From the NCBI GenBank assembly GCA_963678075.2, contig CAXXPK010000007.1, positions 124,001-188,000 on the forward strand: a stretch of 64,000 bases of DNA, written 5' to 3'. Shown here in pieces: positions 18,526-27,093 of the stretch (position 1 is the stretch's first letter; each line of letters opens with the position of its first letter). The DNA comes from Oleispirillum sp963678075. Lineage in GTDB: Bacteria; Pseudomonadota; Alphaproteobacteria; Rhodospirillales; Rhodospirillaceae. The position numbers and the translations under genes were made by a program. The notes under the pieces were generated by a model. It ran no database searches. It saw only the letters and a list, made by a program, of their open reading frames with translations, and was not told the DNA's origin.

Positions 18526-19097
18526 CGCCGGGCCTCCAGCAACGAAAAGCCCTCGAACCGGTTGGGCGTCTGCTGCTGCGCGTCAATCGACTTGGCGCGT
18601 TGGAATTCGGTCGCCGCCGGATTCGCCTGCAGTTCGCTGCGCGCCGTGTTTTCGGTCAGCGGCAGACAGAACTCGGCGGCCAGGCGGCAGATCAGCGCCT
18701 GATCGAAAAAAGGCGGAAAGGTTCGCTCGCCGGGGCGAAAGACATAGGTCAGCACGATGCCGGAAGCATCGGTGTGAATCCGCCGCTCGTGGATGCGATA
18801 GGCGACGCCGCGACCGCAGGCCGCGCCCGCGTGCCCCACCGACAACGCGCGCAAGAAATCGTCGGGCAACGGATAGGCATGGGCATGGTCGGCGACCGGC
18901 GCCGCCGTCACCTCCGCCAGCACCCGTTGCGCGGTGGCGAAGCTCCACGGATAGGACGACAGCAGCGCATCGCGAATCCCCGGACAGAGCATGCCCGCGA
19001 TATCGACCTCGGCGGAACCGTCCTCGAAACCGGTGATCGGTTCGCAACCGATCGCCAGCAACGCCCGTGCTCACGCCTGAATTGCGGTCAAGGCCAT
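18522..19097 (-). pseudogene. Phage tail tubular protein A (gp11-like), TGA at codon 9
   Basis: The best start is ATG 19097 behind AAGGAGGG: MALTAIQA, then TGA (19073-19071), then ARALLAIGCEPITGFED in the same frame through to 18522. Relatives usually have Cys there (CARAL), so TGC to TGA is likely. Initiation at TTG 19061 could still give a 179-residue protein lacking the first 12 residues. The rest (ALLSSYPWSFA, YPLPDDFLRAL) is typical tail tube A, the adaptor between portal and nozzle. Confidence 0.7.
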
Positions 19098-19167
19098 GGT
19101 TCGCCCTCCTTGTTGATTGTCCGGTTCAAGCTCGGCGGAACGGGTTTCCCCGTTCCGCCCCGACCGT

Positions 19168-19431
19168 TCAGCGACTGTCGGACGCGCCAACCGCCAGCAG
19201 ATCAGCGGTATCGACAACCCCGCCCGCGTTGGAGGCGACCACGGCGACGCCGTTCCCGTCGGCGGCATTGACCAGCACCCAGTCGCCGACCTTAAGCACG
19301 GTCGCCGCACCGTCGAAATACCCGGCGGCATCGACGGCATTCTTGGCATCGGCGGCGGTGGCGTACCCCCACAGCGACAGCACCGCGCCGCCCCCGGCCA
19401 ACAGTTCCAGTTTGTTCGGATCGAAAGCCAT
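19168..19431 (-). CDS. Small phage protein downstream of capsid
   Basis: 87 residues from ATG 19431 (MAFDPNKLELLAGGGAV), following the capsid gene by 19 bases. A beta-rich Gly/Ala/Val sequence (LKVGDWVLVNAADGNG) as seen in small head-decoration or head-tail proteins. Function not assigned. Confidence 0.6.
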   Translation of the reverse strand: MAFDPNKLELLAGGGAVLSLWGYATAADAKNAVDAAGYFDGAATVLKVGDWVLVNAADGNGVAVVASNAGGVVDTADLLAVGASDSR

Positions 19432-19450
19432 GTTCCGTTTCCCCCTTGCG

Positions 19451-20281
19451 TTAGGCAATGGCCGTGGTGTCGCCGACCTTGATCTTGACGACGACGCCGC
19501 CGTCGATCAGCACCGCCCCCCGGCTCATCGAATTATTGACGAACCACGCGGCGCGGTCGCCGTGCCAGGTGATGTCCGAGGTCACCTCGGCGCCGATCGC
19601 ATGGCCGATCGCGGTCTTGTGGTAGAGGAAGCAATCGCGATTGGTGGCGAAGAGTGGCAGACCGGTGTGCATCATCCAGACGATGCCCAGCCACTTGCGG
19701 CACTCGGTCCCCTTCAGCCACGGAAACGCGTCCGAGGCGAAATCCGAACTGGCGAACTCGTCGATGTTCAGCAGTTCGTTCCACTGGTGCGGCCCGACCA
19801 CACCAAAGCGCTGGCCATCGTCCGGCACGTCGGCGGCGTTCAGGGTTTCGAACGCCGACAGCAGCAGGCCCTTGGTCAACCCGGTGGAATAGTCGCCGAC
19901 CACGGTGCTGGCCGCCGACACTGCGGCGACGATCATCTCGTCGGTCTTGCGGCCCAGGGCATAAGCCCCGGCATCGACCAGGATCTTGCGTTCGTCGATG
20001 TTGGTCTTGATTTCGTCCAGCTTGTCCACCCAGTCTCCGGCATAGAAATCCTCCGACGTGCACTCGACCTGGGTGTGTTCCAGATTCATCACCGGAACCA
20101 TGCCGTGGAAGGTCTTGGTGGCGGCGATGCCGGTTCCCGCCTTCTGGAAAACGGTGGTGGCGCCGGTGGAACTGGTCTTGGTGCGCACCGTGTTGCGCAG
20201 CTTCGCGCCCATCCGCTGATAGGCGCGGTGAACATCGGCTTCATACTGCTTGATGAAGGCCTGATTGATCGAAACGCTCAT
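19451..20281 (-). CDS. Phage major capsid protein
   Basis: 276 residues from ATG 20281 (MSVSINQAFIKQYEADVHRA). Features of podovirus HK97-fold capsids: INQAFIKQYEADVH at the start, GMVPVMNLEHTQVECT, DWVDKLDEIKTNIDER, FGVVGPHQWNELL. Intact frame. Position after scaffold and before tail tube A supports the call, though cargo separates it from the scaffold. Confidence 0.8.
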   Translation of the reverse strand: MSVSINQAFIKQYEADVHRAYQRMGAKLRNTVRTKTSSTGATTVFQKAGTGIAATKTFHGMVPVMNLEHTQVECTSEDFYAGDWVDKLDEIKTNIDERKILVDAGAYALGRKTDEMIVAAVSAASTVVGDYSTGLTKGLLLSAFETLNAADVPDDGQRFGVVGPHQWNELLNIDEFASSDFASDAFPWLKGTECRKWLGIVWMMHTGLPLFATNRDCFLYHKTAIGHAIGAEVTSDITWHGDRAAWFVNNSMSRGAVLIDGGVVVKIKVGDTTAIA

Positions 20282-20654
20282 GAAGAAGCCCTCGTGTTCG
20301 TTGCCGAAGACCGAGGGCGCGCCAACCGATGCTCCGCCCCCGGCCGCGCCGTCCAAAGACGGCGCGGTGAAGGCCTATACATCCGGGTCTGTGCCAGTGA
20401 TATGCCGGACGGCGCGAAAGCGCGAAGGGTTGGAGCCGCGAAACGCAAGGCGGGTCTGGCTCGACGATGGGCCACCTTGTCGAAAGCAGGGGAATTATCC
20501 CTGTTTTTTGCCCTGACGTCAAGTTATTTGCTTATGTTTCAATGAGTTATACGTTTTACGTAGGGCAACACGGACCCGCCGCGCGCGAAACCGTTGACAG
20601 CGTGGCGCGGGAATACGACCCTGCCTCTTCCCTTCCCGACACGGAGCCGTCCCG
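20282..20654. other. Intergenic region between capsid and cargo
   Basis: About 370 bases. Contains a palindrome TGACGTCA (about 20514-20521) in a locally A/T-rich patch, probably promoter DNA for the cargo gene at 20655. A short open frame just before the capsid start (reading in from 20356) is not supported as a gene. Confidence 0.4.
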
Positions 20655-21575
20655 ATGCGCCCGCCACGCCCCCTACGATCGCAGCTTGCCCGTCTTGGCG
20701 CCGCCATCTTCCTGGCGGCACTGGTGGCGCTCGTTCCGGCATCGGCAATGGATGCCGACTGCCGTTCCGGGATCAAGGAACGCATGAACTTGGCGCTCGG
20801 GCTTTACCGGATCGAAATCGCGGCCAGTCACATGATCGGCCAGGTGACGGCGGCGCGAAACAATCCGGGGCGCCAGCAACAATTGGACAAGGCGCGGGAC
20901 GGGCTGAACGAGCTGAAAGTCCGCCTGCGCAGCCGTGCCGACGAACTTCTGGCGGACGCCGACGCGAAGGGACGGTGCGCCGCCGACACCACCATTCTGG
21001 CCCCCATCCACGCGGCAATTTCAGGGTATTTCCGGGTTGTCGATGCCCGCTGGCGGTTCATGGAAAATCGCCTGGTCCTGCTTAAGAAGCTGCAACCGGG
21101 GCAGGACCTGCCCGGCGATCCCGGCGAAACCAACCTTTGGATGCAGGAGCCCCTGACCCGCTACGAAGTCTGGCGCACCCTGGCGCGGGCCGCGCCGCCG
21201 CACGGGGAAATGGCTTCGGCGCTTTACGTGATCGGCATGTTGACGCGCTTCGAATGGGACACCGCGGTGGCATTGCACGAAGCGTTGCGCGGCACCCGAG
21301 ACCCGCGTGAGTCCCTGCGCGCCGCAGCCGAGGACGAGGCGGTTCTGCGGCGGTCCTGGCCGCAACCGAGCGGCCAGACCCATGCCGCGCTGTGGAACGC
21401 GCTGGCCGGCTGCGCCAAGGCACTGCCATCGCCCAACGGCACCGCGCTTCCGGAAACGCAACCGCCCGGCGGCTGGGCGCCCTGGATCGGCGACTGGATC
21501 AAGCCCTATGGCGAGACCTTCACCCGCGCCGTTCCCGGCCTGTTGAAGGCGTTGGAGGAACTGGGACTAGAATAA
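20655..21575 (+). CDS. Exported helical protein, unknown function
   Basis: 306 residues, ATG 20655 with GGAG upstream. Signal peptide: basic start MRPPRPLRSQLARLG, hydrophobic core AAIFLAALVALVPASA, cleavage near SAMDAD. The mature part is helical (QQQLDKARDGLNELKVRLR, DARWRFMENRLVLLKKL), suggesting a periplasmic helical bundle. It lies on the opposite strand to the phage genes and its 3' end overlaps the converging gene 21567-22802 by nine bases. Not recognised. Confidence 0.6.
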   Translation: MRPPRPLRSQLARLGAAIFLAALVALVPASAMDADCRSGIKERMNLALGLYRIEIAASHMIGQVTAARNNPGRQQQLDKARDGLNELKVRLRSRADELLADADAKGRCAADTTILAPIHAAISGYFRVVDARWRFMENRLVLLKKLQPGQDLPGDPGETNLWMQEPLTRYEVWRTLARAAPPHGEMASALYVIGMLTRFEWDTAVALHEALRGTRDPRESLRAAAEDEAVLRRSWPQPSGQTHAALWNALAGCAKALPSPNGTALPETQPPGGWAPWIGDWIKPYGETFTRAVPGLLKALEELGLE

Positions 21576-22802
21576 TCCGACGCTGACCGCCCAACCATAG
21601 ACCATCAGCGCAATGATCGCCGCCACCCAGTACCACTTGAAATCCCGCCCCGTCCACTGGTTGCGGCCAAGGATTTCGCCTTCCTTCGGGTCCGCCGACT
21701 GATCGACGGAGCGCACCGAAACGCCAGCGGGCGGCAGCAACGACGGCCAACTCCCCCCGGCGTCGAGGAAGGCATCCAGTGCCGTGCTCGGCGCGGCGGA
21801 CTCCGTCCCGGCCAAAATCAGCCAGCGATTTTCCGACACCATCGCCAACAGAATGAAGGCCGGCGTGGTGGCGCGACCGTAGGTCAAGGCCATGTGACAG
21901 CGCCGCCGCAGTTCCTGGGCGCAATCGCCCCCGACCTTCGGCTCGAGACCTTTTTCCAGCCGCTTCCCCCAAATTTCGGAAGCAACGCTGAGGGCCTTGG
22001 GCTGCGAGACCAGAGCCTTGCCCGCCTCGGGGACTCCCATGCGGGCCAGGGCCTGCTTGGCGATGTCGTCGCCGAAAAGTTTGGCGGCTTCGGACAAGGC
22101 GCCCTTCACCCCGATCTCCTGGGCAAAACGCAGGGACAGGTCGAAGCAAGGGCTGCCCGCCCGCCCGCCCCCCAACGGATCGATGTCAAAGGCATCGCGC
22201 AGCGCCGTGTTGCAGGCGCCACGTTCGGTCAAGGGAGTCTCAGGGTCCATGGAGCGGATGAAGATATCGTCCCGCAAGGCGGTGAAAAGCGGGCCACCAT
22301 CCGTCCACGCCCCAACCTGGAAATCTTCCGGCTCCAGATCGGCGGGGCGAGACGGCGACAACTCCGCCACGTCGAAGGCATCCAGAATCATCGCGCCCGC
22401 CGTATCGCGAGATTTCAACACTTCCCGATGCACCCAGGCGGTCCCCAGATGCAGATGAATCGCCACCAGCCCCAGGGCATTGCGGAACAGCCCGTGCGGA
22501 TGGGCGCGCATGGCGGCCCACAGCGCGGTTTCCAAGGATTCGGCCAACCCCATCTTGCGGATGACGTCCCCGAAGCTTTCCTCTTTCACGCGCGTCGTTA
22601 CCGCCATCAGCGACACCCAATCGCGTCGCCCCGCCCCCCAGGCAAGAACGCGCGCCACGTCGGCTACCAGACAAAAGAACCGTTCGCGTTCGGCCTCGGG
22701 CAGCGCCTGAACGTATTTGCGCACCGCAGTCAACGCCCTGGTGAATACGGCGTGATTAATCGCTTCCCGCTTGCGCGCAAAAGACGGAAACATTTCTGCC
22801 AT
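21567..22802 (-). CDS. Tail-anchored protein, unknown function
   Basis: 411 residues from ATG 22802 (MAEMFPSFARKREAINHAVF); upstream in-frame codons look non-coding. Mostly helical, cytosolic body with EAERERFFCLVADVARVL and CFDLSLRFAQEIGVKGAL. The last 25 residues form one membrane segment (WYWVAAIIALMVYGWAVSV), so the protein is probably tail-anchored in the inner membrane. No family recognised. Lies between scaffold and capsid but does not resemble a virion gene. Confidence 0.6.
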   Translation of the reverse strand: MAEMFPSFARKREAINHAVFTRALTAVRKYVQALPEAERERFFCLVADVARVLAWGAGRRDWVSLMAVTTRVKEESFGDVIRKMGLAESLETALWAAMRAHPHGLFRNALGLVAIHLHLGTAWVHREVLKSRDTAGAMILDAFDVAELSPSRPADLEPEDFQVGAWTDGGPLFTALRDDIFIRSMDPETPLTERGACNTALRDAFDIDPLGGGRAGSPCFDLSLRFAQEIGVKGALSEAAKLFGDDIAKQALARMGVPEAGKALVSQPKALSVASEIWGKRLEKGLEPKVGGDCAQELRRRCHMALTYGRATTPAFILLAMVSENRWLILAGTESAAPSTALDAFLDAGGSWPSLLPPAGVSVRSVDQSADPKEGEILGRNQWTGRDFKWYWVAAIIALMVYGWAVSVGLF

Positions 22803-23214
22803 GCCGACCCCCGATGTTCGGGCGCGCCCCATTCGGCGCGCCGCAAAGAAGGCGACTTTCACCTGTCCGTCCGATGGAATCAACGCCTTTCGCACGACAG
22901 CGGCGGAACGGCTTGATAAGACGAAGGAAGTCCGGCCACGGACCCCGGGATCATGACCTAACACTGGGTTGGGGGCTCCGGGGTGGGGCTCCGTGGCCGG
23001 ACCTTGTCGACACGCCACGCCGTGCGGGAAATCCCACCCGACGCGCGCCTTCGGCAATTCGTGAAACCGCCAAGCGGTTCGCCGCGACCATCTACTGCCG
23101 GATTATGTCAAGAGTTTGGCGTATAAATTCACAATCCCGACAAGAAGACATCAAGAAAAGTACAGGCAACCACAAGTTTGATGGCCGCCCCACCCAAGAA
23201 CCCAAACGTTACTG
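22803..23214. other. Intergenic region between scaffold and cargo
   Basis: About 410 bases with the inverted repeat at 22930-23002 and a locally A/T-rich stretch (about 23100-23200). No gene seen. Confidence 0.4.
22930..23002. repeat. Inverted repeat, 13-bp perfect arms
   Basis: GTCCGGCCACGGA (22930-22942) and TCCGTGGCCGGAC (22990-23002) enclose a 47-base G/C-rich core. It could be a transcription terminator, a binding site or a recombination scar at the edge of the cargo. Confidence 0.6.
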
Positions 23215-23948
23215 TTATTCCCCTGCTTCCAGGTACAATCGCGCCCATCCCTGCGCCACCCTTTTCCGGACCGCCGGATCTCCCGCCAAGTAGGGTTCGG
23301 AGGCCTGCAGCGCCCGCAACGCCGCCGCATCCGGAAGACCGGCCCCACCGTCGCGGCCCGACGGCAGACCGGGTTCGGAGATACGATCCCTCAACGCCTT
23401 GAGCAACAGCACGCCATCGGCGGTGGCGGTCAACCGGTCAAGCGCGGCGAACATGTCCGGAGACTGGCCCAAGGCATCGCCCAGAAACCCCTCCACCCAG
23501 TCGCCCAAACCCGCGATTTCCGCCTCCGTTCGCGCGCCAAAGGCCCCCTTCAGCTTGCCGATCTCCACCTCGCGGTCCACCGCGGTCTCCGCCAGCCAGC
23601 CGTGGTAGAGGCTGGCCAGCTCGGAAAACGCCTCCTGCCCCAACCCGTGGTGGCGCGCGCCCAATCCATGGCCTGCCGTGCCAGCGGGTCATCGGCGTCG
23701 GAACGAACCCGTTCCGCCAGGTCCTCGGGAACGACCAATTCATAGGCTTCTGGAACCTCCGGCCTTTGTTCGGACAGCTTGCGCCGAAGGTCGGCATGCG
23801 ACTTCACCAACGCCCCAAGATTGGGGCGATTGCCATCCGCATCCCAGAAGGCATCGGGAATCGCCAGCTCCTCCCCCTTGAAACGCACGCTGCGCGGGGT
23901 TTCGGCGGCGACCGTCGCCGCCGCGTTTTCGGCATCGACCATGTTCAT
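23215..23948 (-). pseudogene. Phage scaffold protein, frameshifted
   Basis: ATG 23948 (MNMVDAENAAATVAAETP), acidic helical protein with FWDADGNRPNLGALVKS, the usual podovirus scaffold start (capsid assembly). Near 23650, MDWARAT changes frame to HHGLGQEAFSELASL; the GCGCGCGCC run suggests a 2-base expansion. The second frame reaches 23215 (RLYLEAGE). Upstream neighbour is the Bbp19-like gene. Confidence 0.75.
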
Positions 23949-23983
23949 TCCTTTCCATTGCTAAAGAACTAAGACGCACCGCA

Positions 23984-24208
23984 TCAGCCCGGCGCGCCGC
24001 CGCGTTCCACCAATTTCAGAATGTGGCGGGCGAGATAGCGCTGCCCTTCCAGATGCCAAAGCTGTTCGGTGGTGACGTGCGCGCCCATCGCGCGCTCCAG
24101 CGTCAACGCCCGCAGATAGGCCAGGGCCCGCTCCCCTTCCCCTCCCGCGAACAGGCGGGCGAAGATCCGCTGCGCCTCGTCCGGCGCGAACGGCGCGACG
24201 GCGCTCAT
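23984..24208 (-). CDS. Bbp19-like phage protein
   Basis: 74 residues, ATG 24208 overlapping the portal end by ATGA. DEAQRIFARLF, LRALTLERAMGAHVT and LWHLEGQRYLARHIL fit the small Bbp19-type proteins that sit between portal and scaffold. Role unknown. Confidence 0.6.
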   Translation of the reverse strand: MSAVAPFAPDEAQRIFARLFAGGEGERALAYLRALTLERAMGAHVTTEQLWHLEGQRYLARHILKLVERGGAPG

Positions 24209-25861
24209 TGTCCGTCCCCTACCAGACCGGGCAGGCGTTCGGCCAAGGCGGTCAACCGCGTCGCCGCCGGATCCCCCTCCTGGTTCTGAACCTCGCCGAT
24301 GCCGCTCAGCAGCCGGAACAGCGGCGCCATCGCGCCCAGGTCTTTCCCATCCCCGCCCCCGGCTTCTTGCATGGCCGGGACTTCGGGTTCGGCTGGCCGC
24401 AGGTGCGTTGCCTTGAAACCATGCGCGGTCAGAAAATCGCGGATGTGGCGTCCACGATCGACAATCGCCAACGTGGTTTCCGCATCCACCTGCATCGCCA
24501 ACAACAGGGCCTGATTATGCGCCTGCGCGTCGGCGATATCCTGGCAACGGATCAACGGCGACACCGGCACCGGATGCACCCGGCGCCCCCAGCTGACAGG
24601 CGGAAATCGCATAGGGACTGCCCGCCAGCGACGGCGACATCAGAATCGCCAAACACCGCATCACCAACGGGTAATCCAGTTCCGAGAGCAACCGCAGGCT
24701 CATCGGCACGTCCACCGCCATCTGGTCGGAGCGACGTTCGCCGATTTCATGGGCGGTGCGACTGCCGTTTTCCACCGGCGGCAGGCTCGGCCCCTTGATG
24801 GTGGCGTCGATGCCGTCTTGCAGATCCTTCAACAGCAGTTGCGATACGTCGAAGCGTCCCGGCGCCTCCAACGGGTTCAGACCTTCCGACCCCGGCGCCT
24901 TGGGGATGATCGCGCCGGGAACCAGCTTGATGTTGGCCGGGTTCAGGACGCCGTCATCCTCCGCCTGCCAGATGCCGGTGACCGCGATCGAGGCGTTCTT
25001 GAGGATCAGTTCCTTGGTCTTGTTGGCGGTGGCGATATCGGCCCGCGCATCCAGGACCGGACCACGCCCCATGGTTTCGCCGGTCGCCTTGTCCATGCGA
25101 AAGACCACCCACGGCGAGGTTCGATAGGTCCTCTCGACCAGGCGGTGCTCGCCATCGGGCAGATAGACCGCATAGTCATATCGCCTTTGCTGCGGCTCCC
25201 ACACCGTCGCCTCGACGACACGGAATTCGCCGTCGGGATTGTCGGCGATGCACCGCGCCACATCGGTCGGAACCTTGGCATCCGGCCAGCGTTCGGCGAT
25301 ATCGCGGCCCGGCACCTCGAAGGCGCGAAACACGGTGCGGATGGTGGCGTCGGAACTTTCCTCCGGGATCACCTGGGAAACCGGCACCGCCTCGAAGCGC
25401 AGGGGATCTTCGGGCGTTCCCTCCTGAATCAGCAAGGCGCCGGTCGAGATCATCGCATCGCCCAGGGCCGGCGGCACCTCCAGATGAAAGTTGGAGCGAT
25501 CGATCGCTCGATGGAACTTGCGCTCGGCGGCTTCGACGAAGATGGCCCAGTCGCGCGACGACTCCTCGTCCATATCCTCGGCATCCAGGCTGTCGGGCAG
25601 AAAGTGCGTCCAGTGGCGGAACGGTGGAAACAGATCGCTGTGCAGCTTGGCGCGTTTCCACTTCACGGCACGGATCGCGGTGCCGTCGAAGATCTCGACG
25701 TCGCGTTTGGCGCCGCGCTGCGAAAGGTCGGGATCGTCCTGGTTGGGCAGGGCGAGGCGATAGGTATAGTGCAGGGTGGCGTCCCACATCCGGCACTTCG
25801 CCTCGGCGCGGGCGAAGCGTCGCAAAACCGGATCGACGTAGCGGTGCGTGGCGTTTCCCAT
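24205..25861 (-). pseudogene. Phage portal (head-tail connector), frameshifted
   Basis: ATG 25861 (MGNATHRYVDPVLRRFARAE). The podovirus connector features are FDGTAIRAVKWKRAKL, HFLPDSLDAEDMDEES and TMGRGPVLDARADIATANK, in frame to about 24600. There SLAGSPYAIS leaves the true reading; the frame containing RFPPVSWGRRVHPVPVSPL and ADAQAHNQALLLAMQ carries the C-terminus to 24205. Together about 550 codons, the normal connector size. One single-base lesion near 24605 breaks it. Confidence 0.8.
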
Positions 25862-25862
25862 G

Positions 25863-26498
25863 TCAACCGGCCCCCAACGTGGTCTTCACGCCGGTCTCGC
25901 CGGTGCCGGAAAACGCCAGCAGCGAACGACCGCCGCTACCCGCCTTCAGATTGCGCAGCGCGGCATCGTTCTTGGCCTTCAGCTTGTCGGCCTCGGCCTG
26001 TGCCTTGGCCGTCGCCGCGTCGGCGGCCGACGTGTCGGCCTTCGGCGTCGAGAACATACCCCCCATGGCGAATTCCTCCTGTTTCAAGTGACGATAAAGG
26101 GCAAAGGGCGTCGTCCACGGCCTGGTCGGCGCGCCGATCAGATGGGCCACGGCGGTGACGCAGGTCGCGCATCCGCGCGGAACCCATGTGGCGGGACGAC
26201 GCGCCGCGACCGCGACGACGGCCCCCCGGCCCACCGCCGCATCGGCGAACATCCGCTCGGGATAGCTATCGTCTGGAAATTCCAGAATGTCGGTGCGGGC
26301 GCTGTGCGGATTGAACAAAATCCAACCGCCAGCCCGTCCCCGGCGCAGCGCATAGCAGTGGCGGAAACCGGGTTTAAGGCCCGCGCGCAACGCCCATGTC
26401 AGCAGACGGTCGCGCCACGGCGCGCCACGCGGCGGCTGATCGGGATCGCAGAACGCCACGAACCAGACCGGGCCAACGACGGGAGAGGAACGAAGCAT
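25863..26498 (-). CDS. Phage hypothetical protein with in-frame small gene
   Basis: One open frame of 211 residues from ATG 26498 (MLRSSPVVGPVWFVAF). The first part has CYALRRGRAGGWILFNP and CVTAVAHLIGAP..PFALYRHL, as in small phage proteins encoded before the portal. In the same frame, AGGAGGAA precedes an internal ATG at 26066 (MGGMFSTPKADTSAAD), which gives a separate 67-residue, Ala/Lys-rich protein ending two bases before the portal start. Either the upstream stop was lost, fusing two genes, or two products arise from nested starts. Confidence 0.6.
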   Translation of the reverse strand: MLRSSPVVGPVWFVAFCDPDQPPRGAPWRDRLLTWALRAGLKPGFRHCYALRRGRAGGWILFNPHSARTDILEFPDDSYPERMFADAAVGRGAVVAVAARRPATWVPRGCATCVTAVAHLIGAPTRPWTTPFALYRHLKQEEFAMGGMFSTPKADTSAADAATAKAQAEADKLKAKNDAALRNLKAGSGGRSLLAFSGTGETGVKTTLGAG

Positions 26499-26974
26499 CA
26501 CGGCTCCTCCTCTCCCAGCAAAATCGCCACCGGATCGCGAACCGCCGCGACCTCTTCCGCCGCCACCTCGATATCCGCCAAGGTCGCCGCGTGATCGGCG
26601 GGCAAACGGTAAAGCGCGTGATGTTCCGCACAATAGGGCGACCCCGGACGCTGCGGACGGTTGCAATAGCTCCAAGCGCCCTTCGGATAGCCATGGATAT
26701 AGCGGCAGCCTTCGGGCTCGCAGGAAGGGGCGACAGGCGGCGACGCATCCATTTCATCCAGGGAGTCGATAAGGTCGCGGATCGTGGGGTCGCGGCGGGC
26801 CCTCTCGGAATGACGTATTTCGTAATATCCCCAGCGCGGAATCGCCCTCTGCTCCTTCCAACCCTGCACCGTGCTGGAGTGCATGTGCCCCAAGGCCCGC
26901 GCCATCGCGCTGATCCCACCAAAGCTTTGAACCAAACGGCTCACGACCCTGTCCCTTGCCATCATCGACGTCAT
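26498..26974 (-). CDS. HTH regulator with GcrA-like C-terminal motif
   Basis: 158 residues, ATG 26974. N-terminal helix-turn-helix (about residues 10-45): LVQSFGGISAMARALG, HSSTVQGWKEQRAIPRWG, like phage Cro/YdaS-type proteins. C-terminal CRYIHGYP...WSYCNRP...GSPYCAEHH has Cys90, Cys104, Cys115 and His118. The spacing C-x13-C-x10-C-x2-H and the local words (PYCxEH) match the GcrA C-terminus (about C-x14-C-x9-C-x2-H), the part that contacts sigma-70. The stop overlaps the next ATG (TGATG). It faces the repressor at 27094 across the operator region, so it is the first gene of the phage rightward operon. Confidence 0.65.
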   Translation of the reverse strand: MTSMMARDRVVSRLVQSFGGISAMARALGHMHSSTVQGWKEQRAIPRWGYYEIRHSERARRDPTIRDLIDSLDEMDASPPVAPSCEPEGCRYIHGYPKGAWSYCNRPQRPGSPYCAEHHALYRLPADHAATLADIEVAAEEVAAVRDPVAILLGEEEP

Positions 26975-27011
26975 CCTCTTGATCGGTGGGTTTTGACCAC
27001 GGACAGGATAT

Positions 27012-27024
27012 TACGATATTCGTT
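27012..27024. promoter_or_regulatory. Operator-like palindrome 1
   Basis: TACGATATTCGTT, an imperfect copy (10 of 13) of the palindrome at 27046, centre-to-centre distance 34 bases, in the divergent promoter region of the phage switch. Confidence 0.5.
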
Positions 27025-27045
27025 ACTCGGTGTCCAGTGAAAAAT

Positions 27046-27058
27046 GACGATAATCGTC
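27046..27058. promoter_or_regulatory. Operator-like palindrome 2
   Basis: GACGATAATCGTC: perfect 6-bp arms around one base. Likely binding site of one or both divergent HTH proteins (26974 and 27094). Confidence 0.55.
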
Positions 27059-27093
27059 TGTACCCGCACAGGGAGTCCGGCTATGATGCGGCC

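Noticed and set aside
15619..18702. 1027-codon open frame on the plus strand
   Set aside because: It is antisense to tail tube B, virion and tail tube A genes; the product is Arg/Pro/His-rich shadow sequence typical of high-GC DNA.
19071..19073. TGA as selenocysteine in tail tube A
   Set aside because: The position is usually Cys, but no selenocysteine insertion hairpin is evident and phage tail proteins do not use it; a nonsense mutation is simpler.
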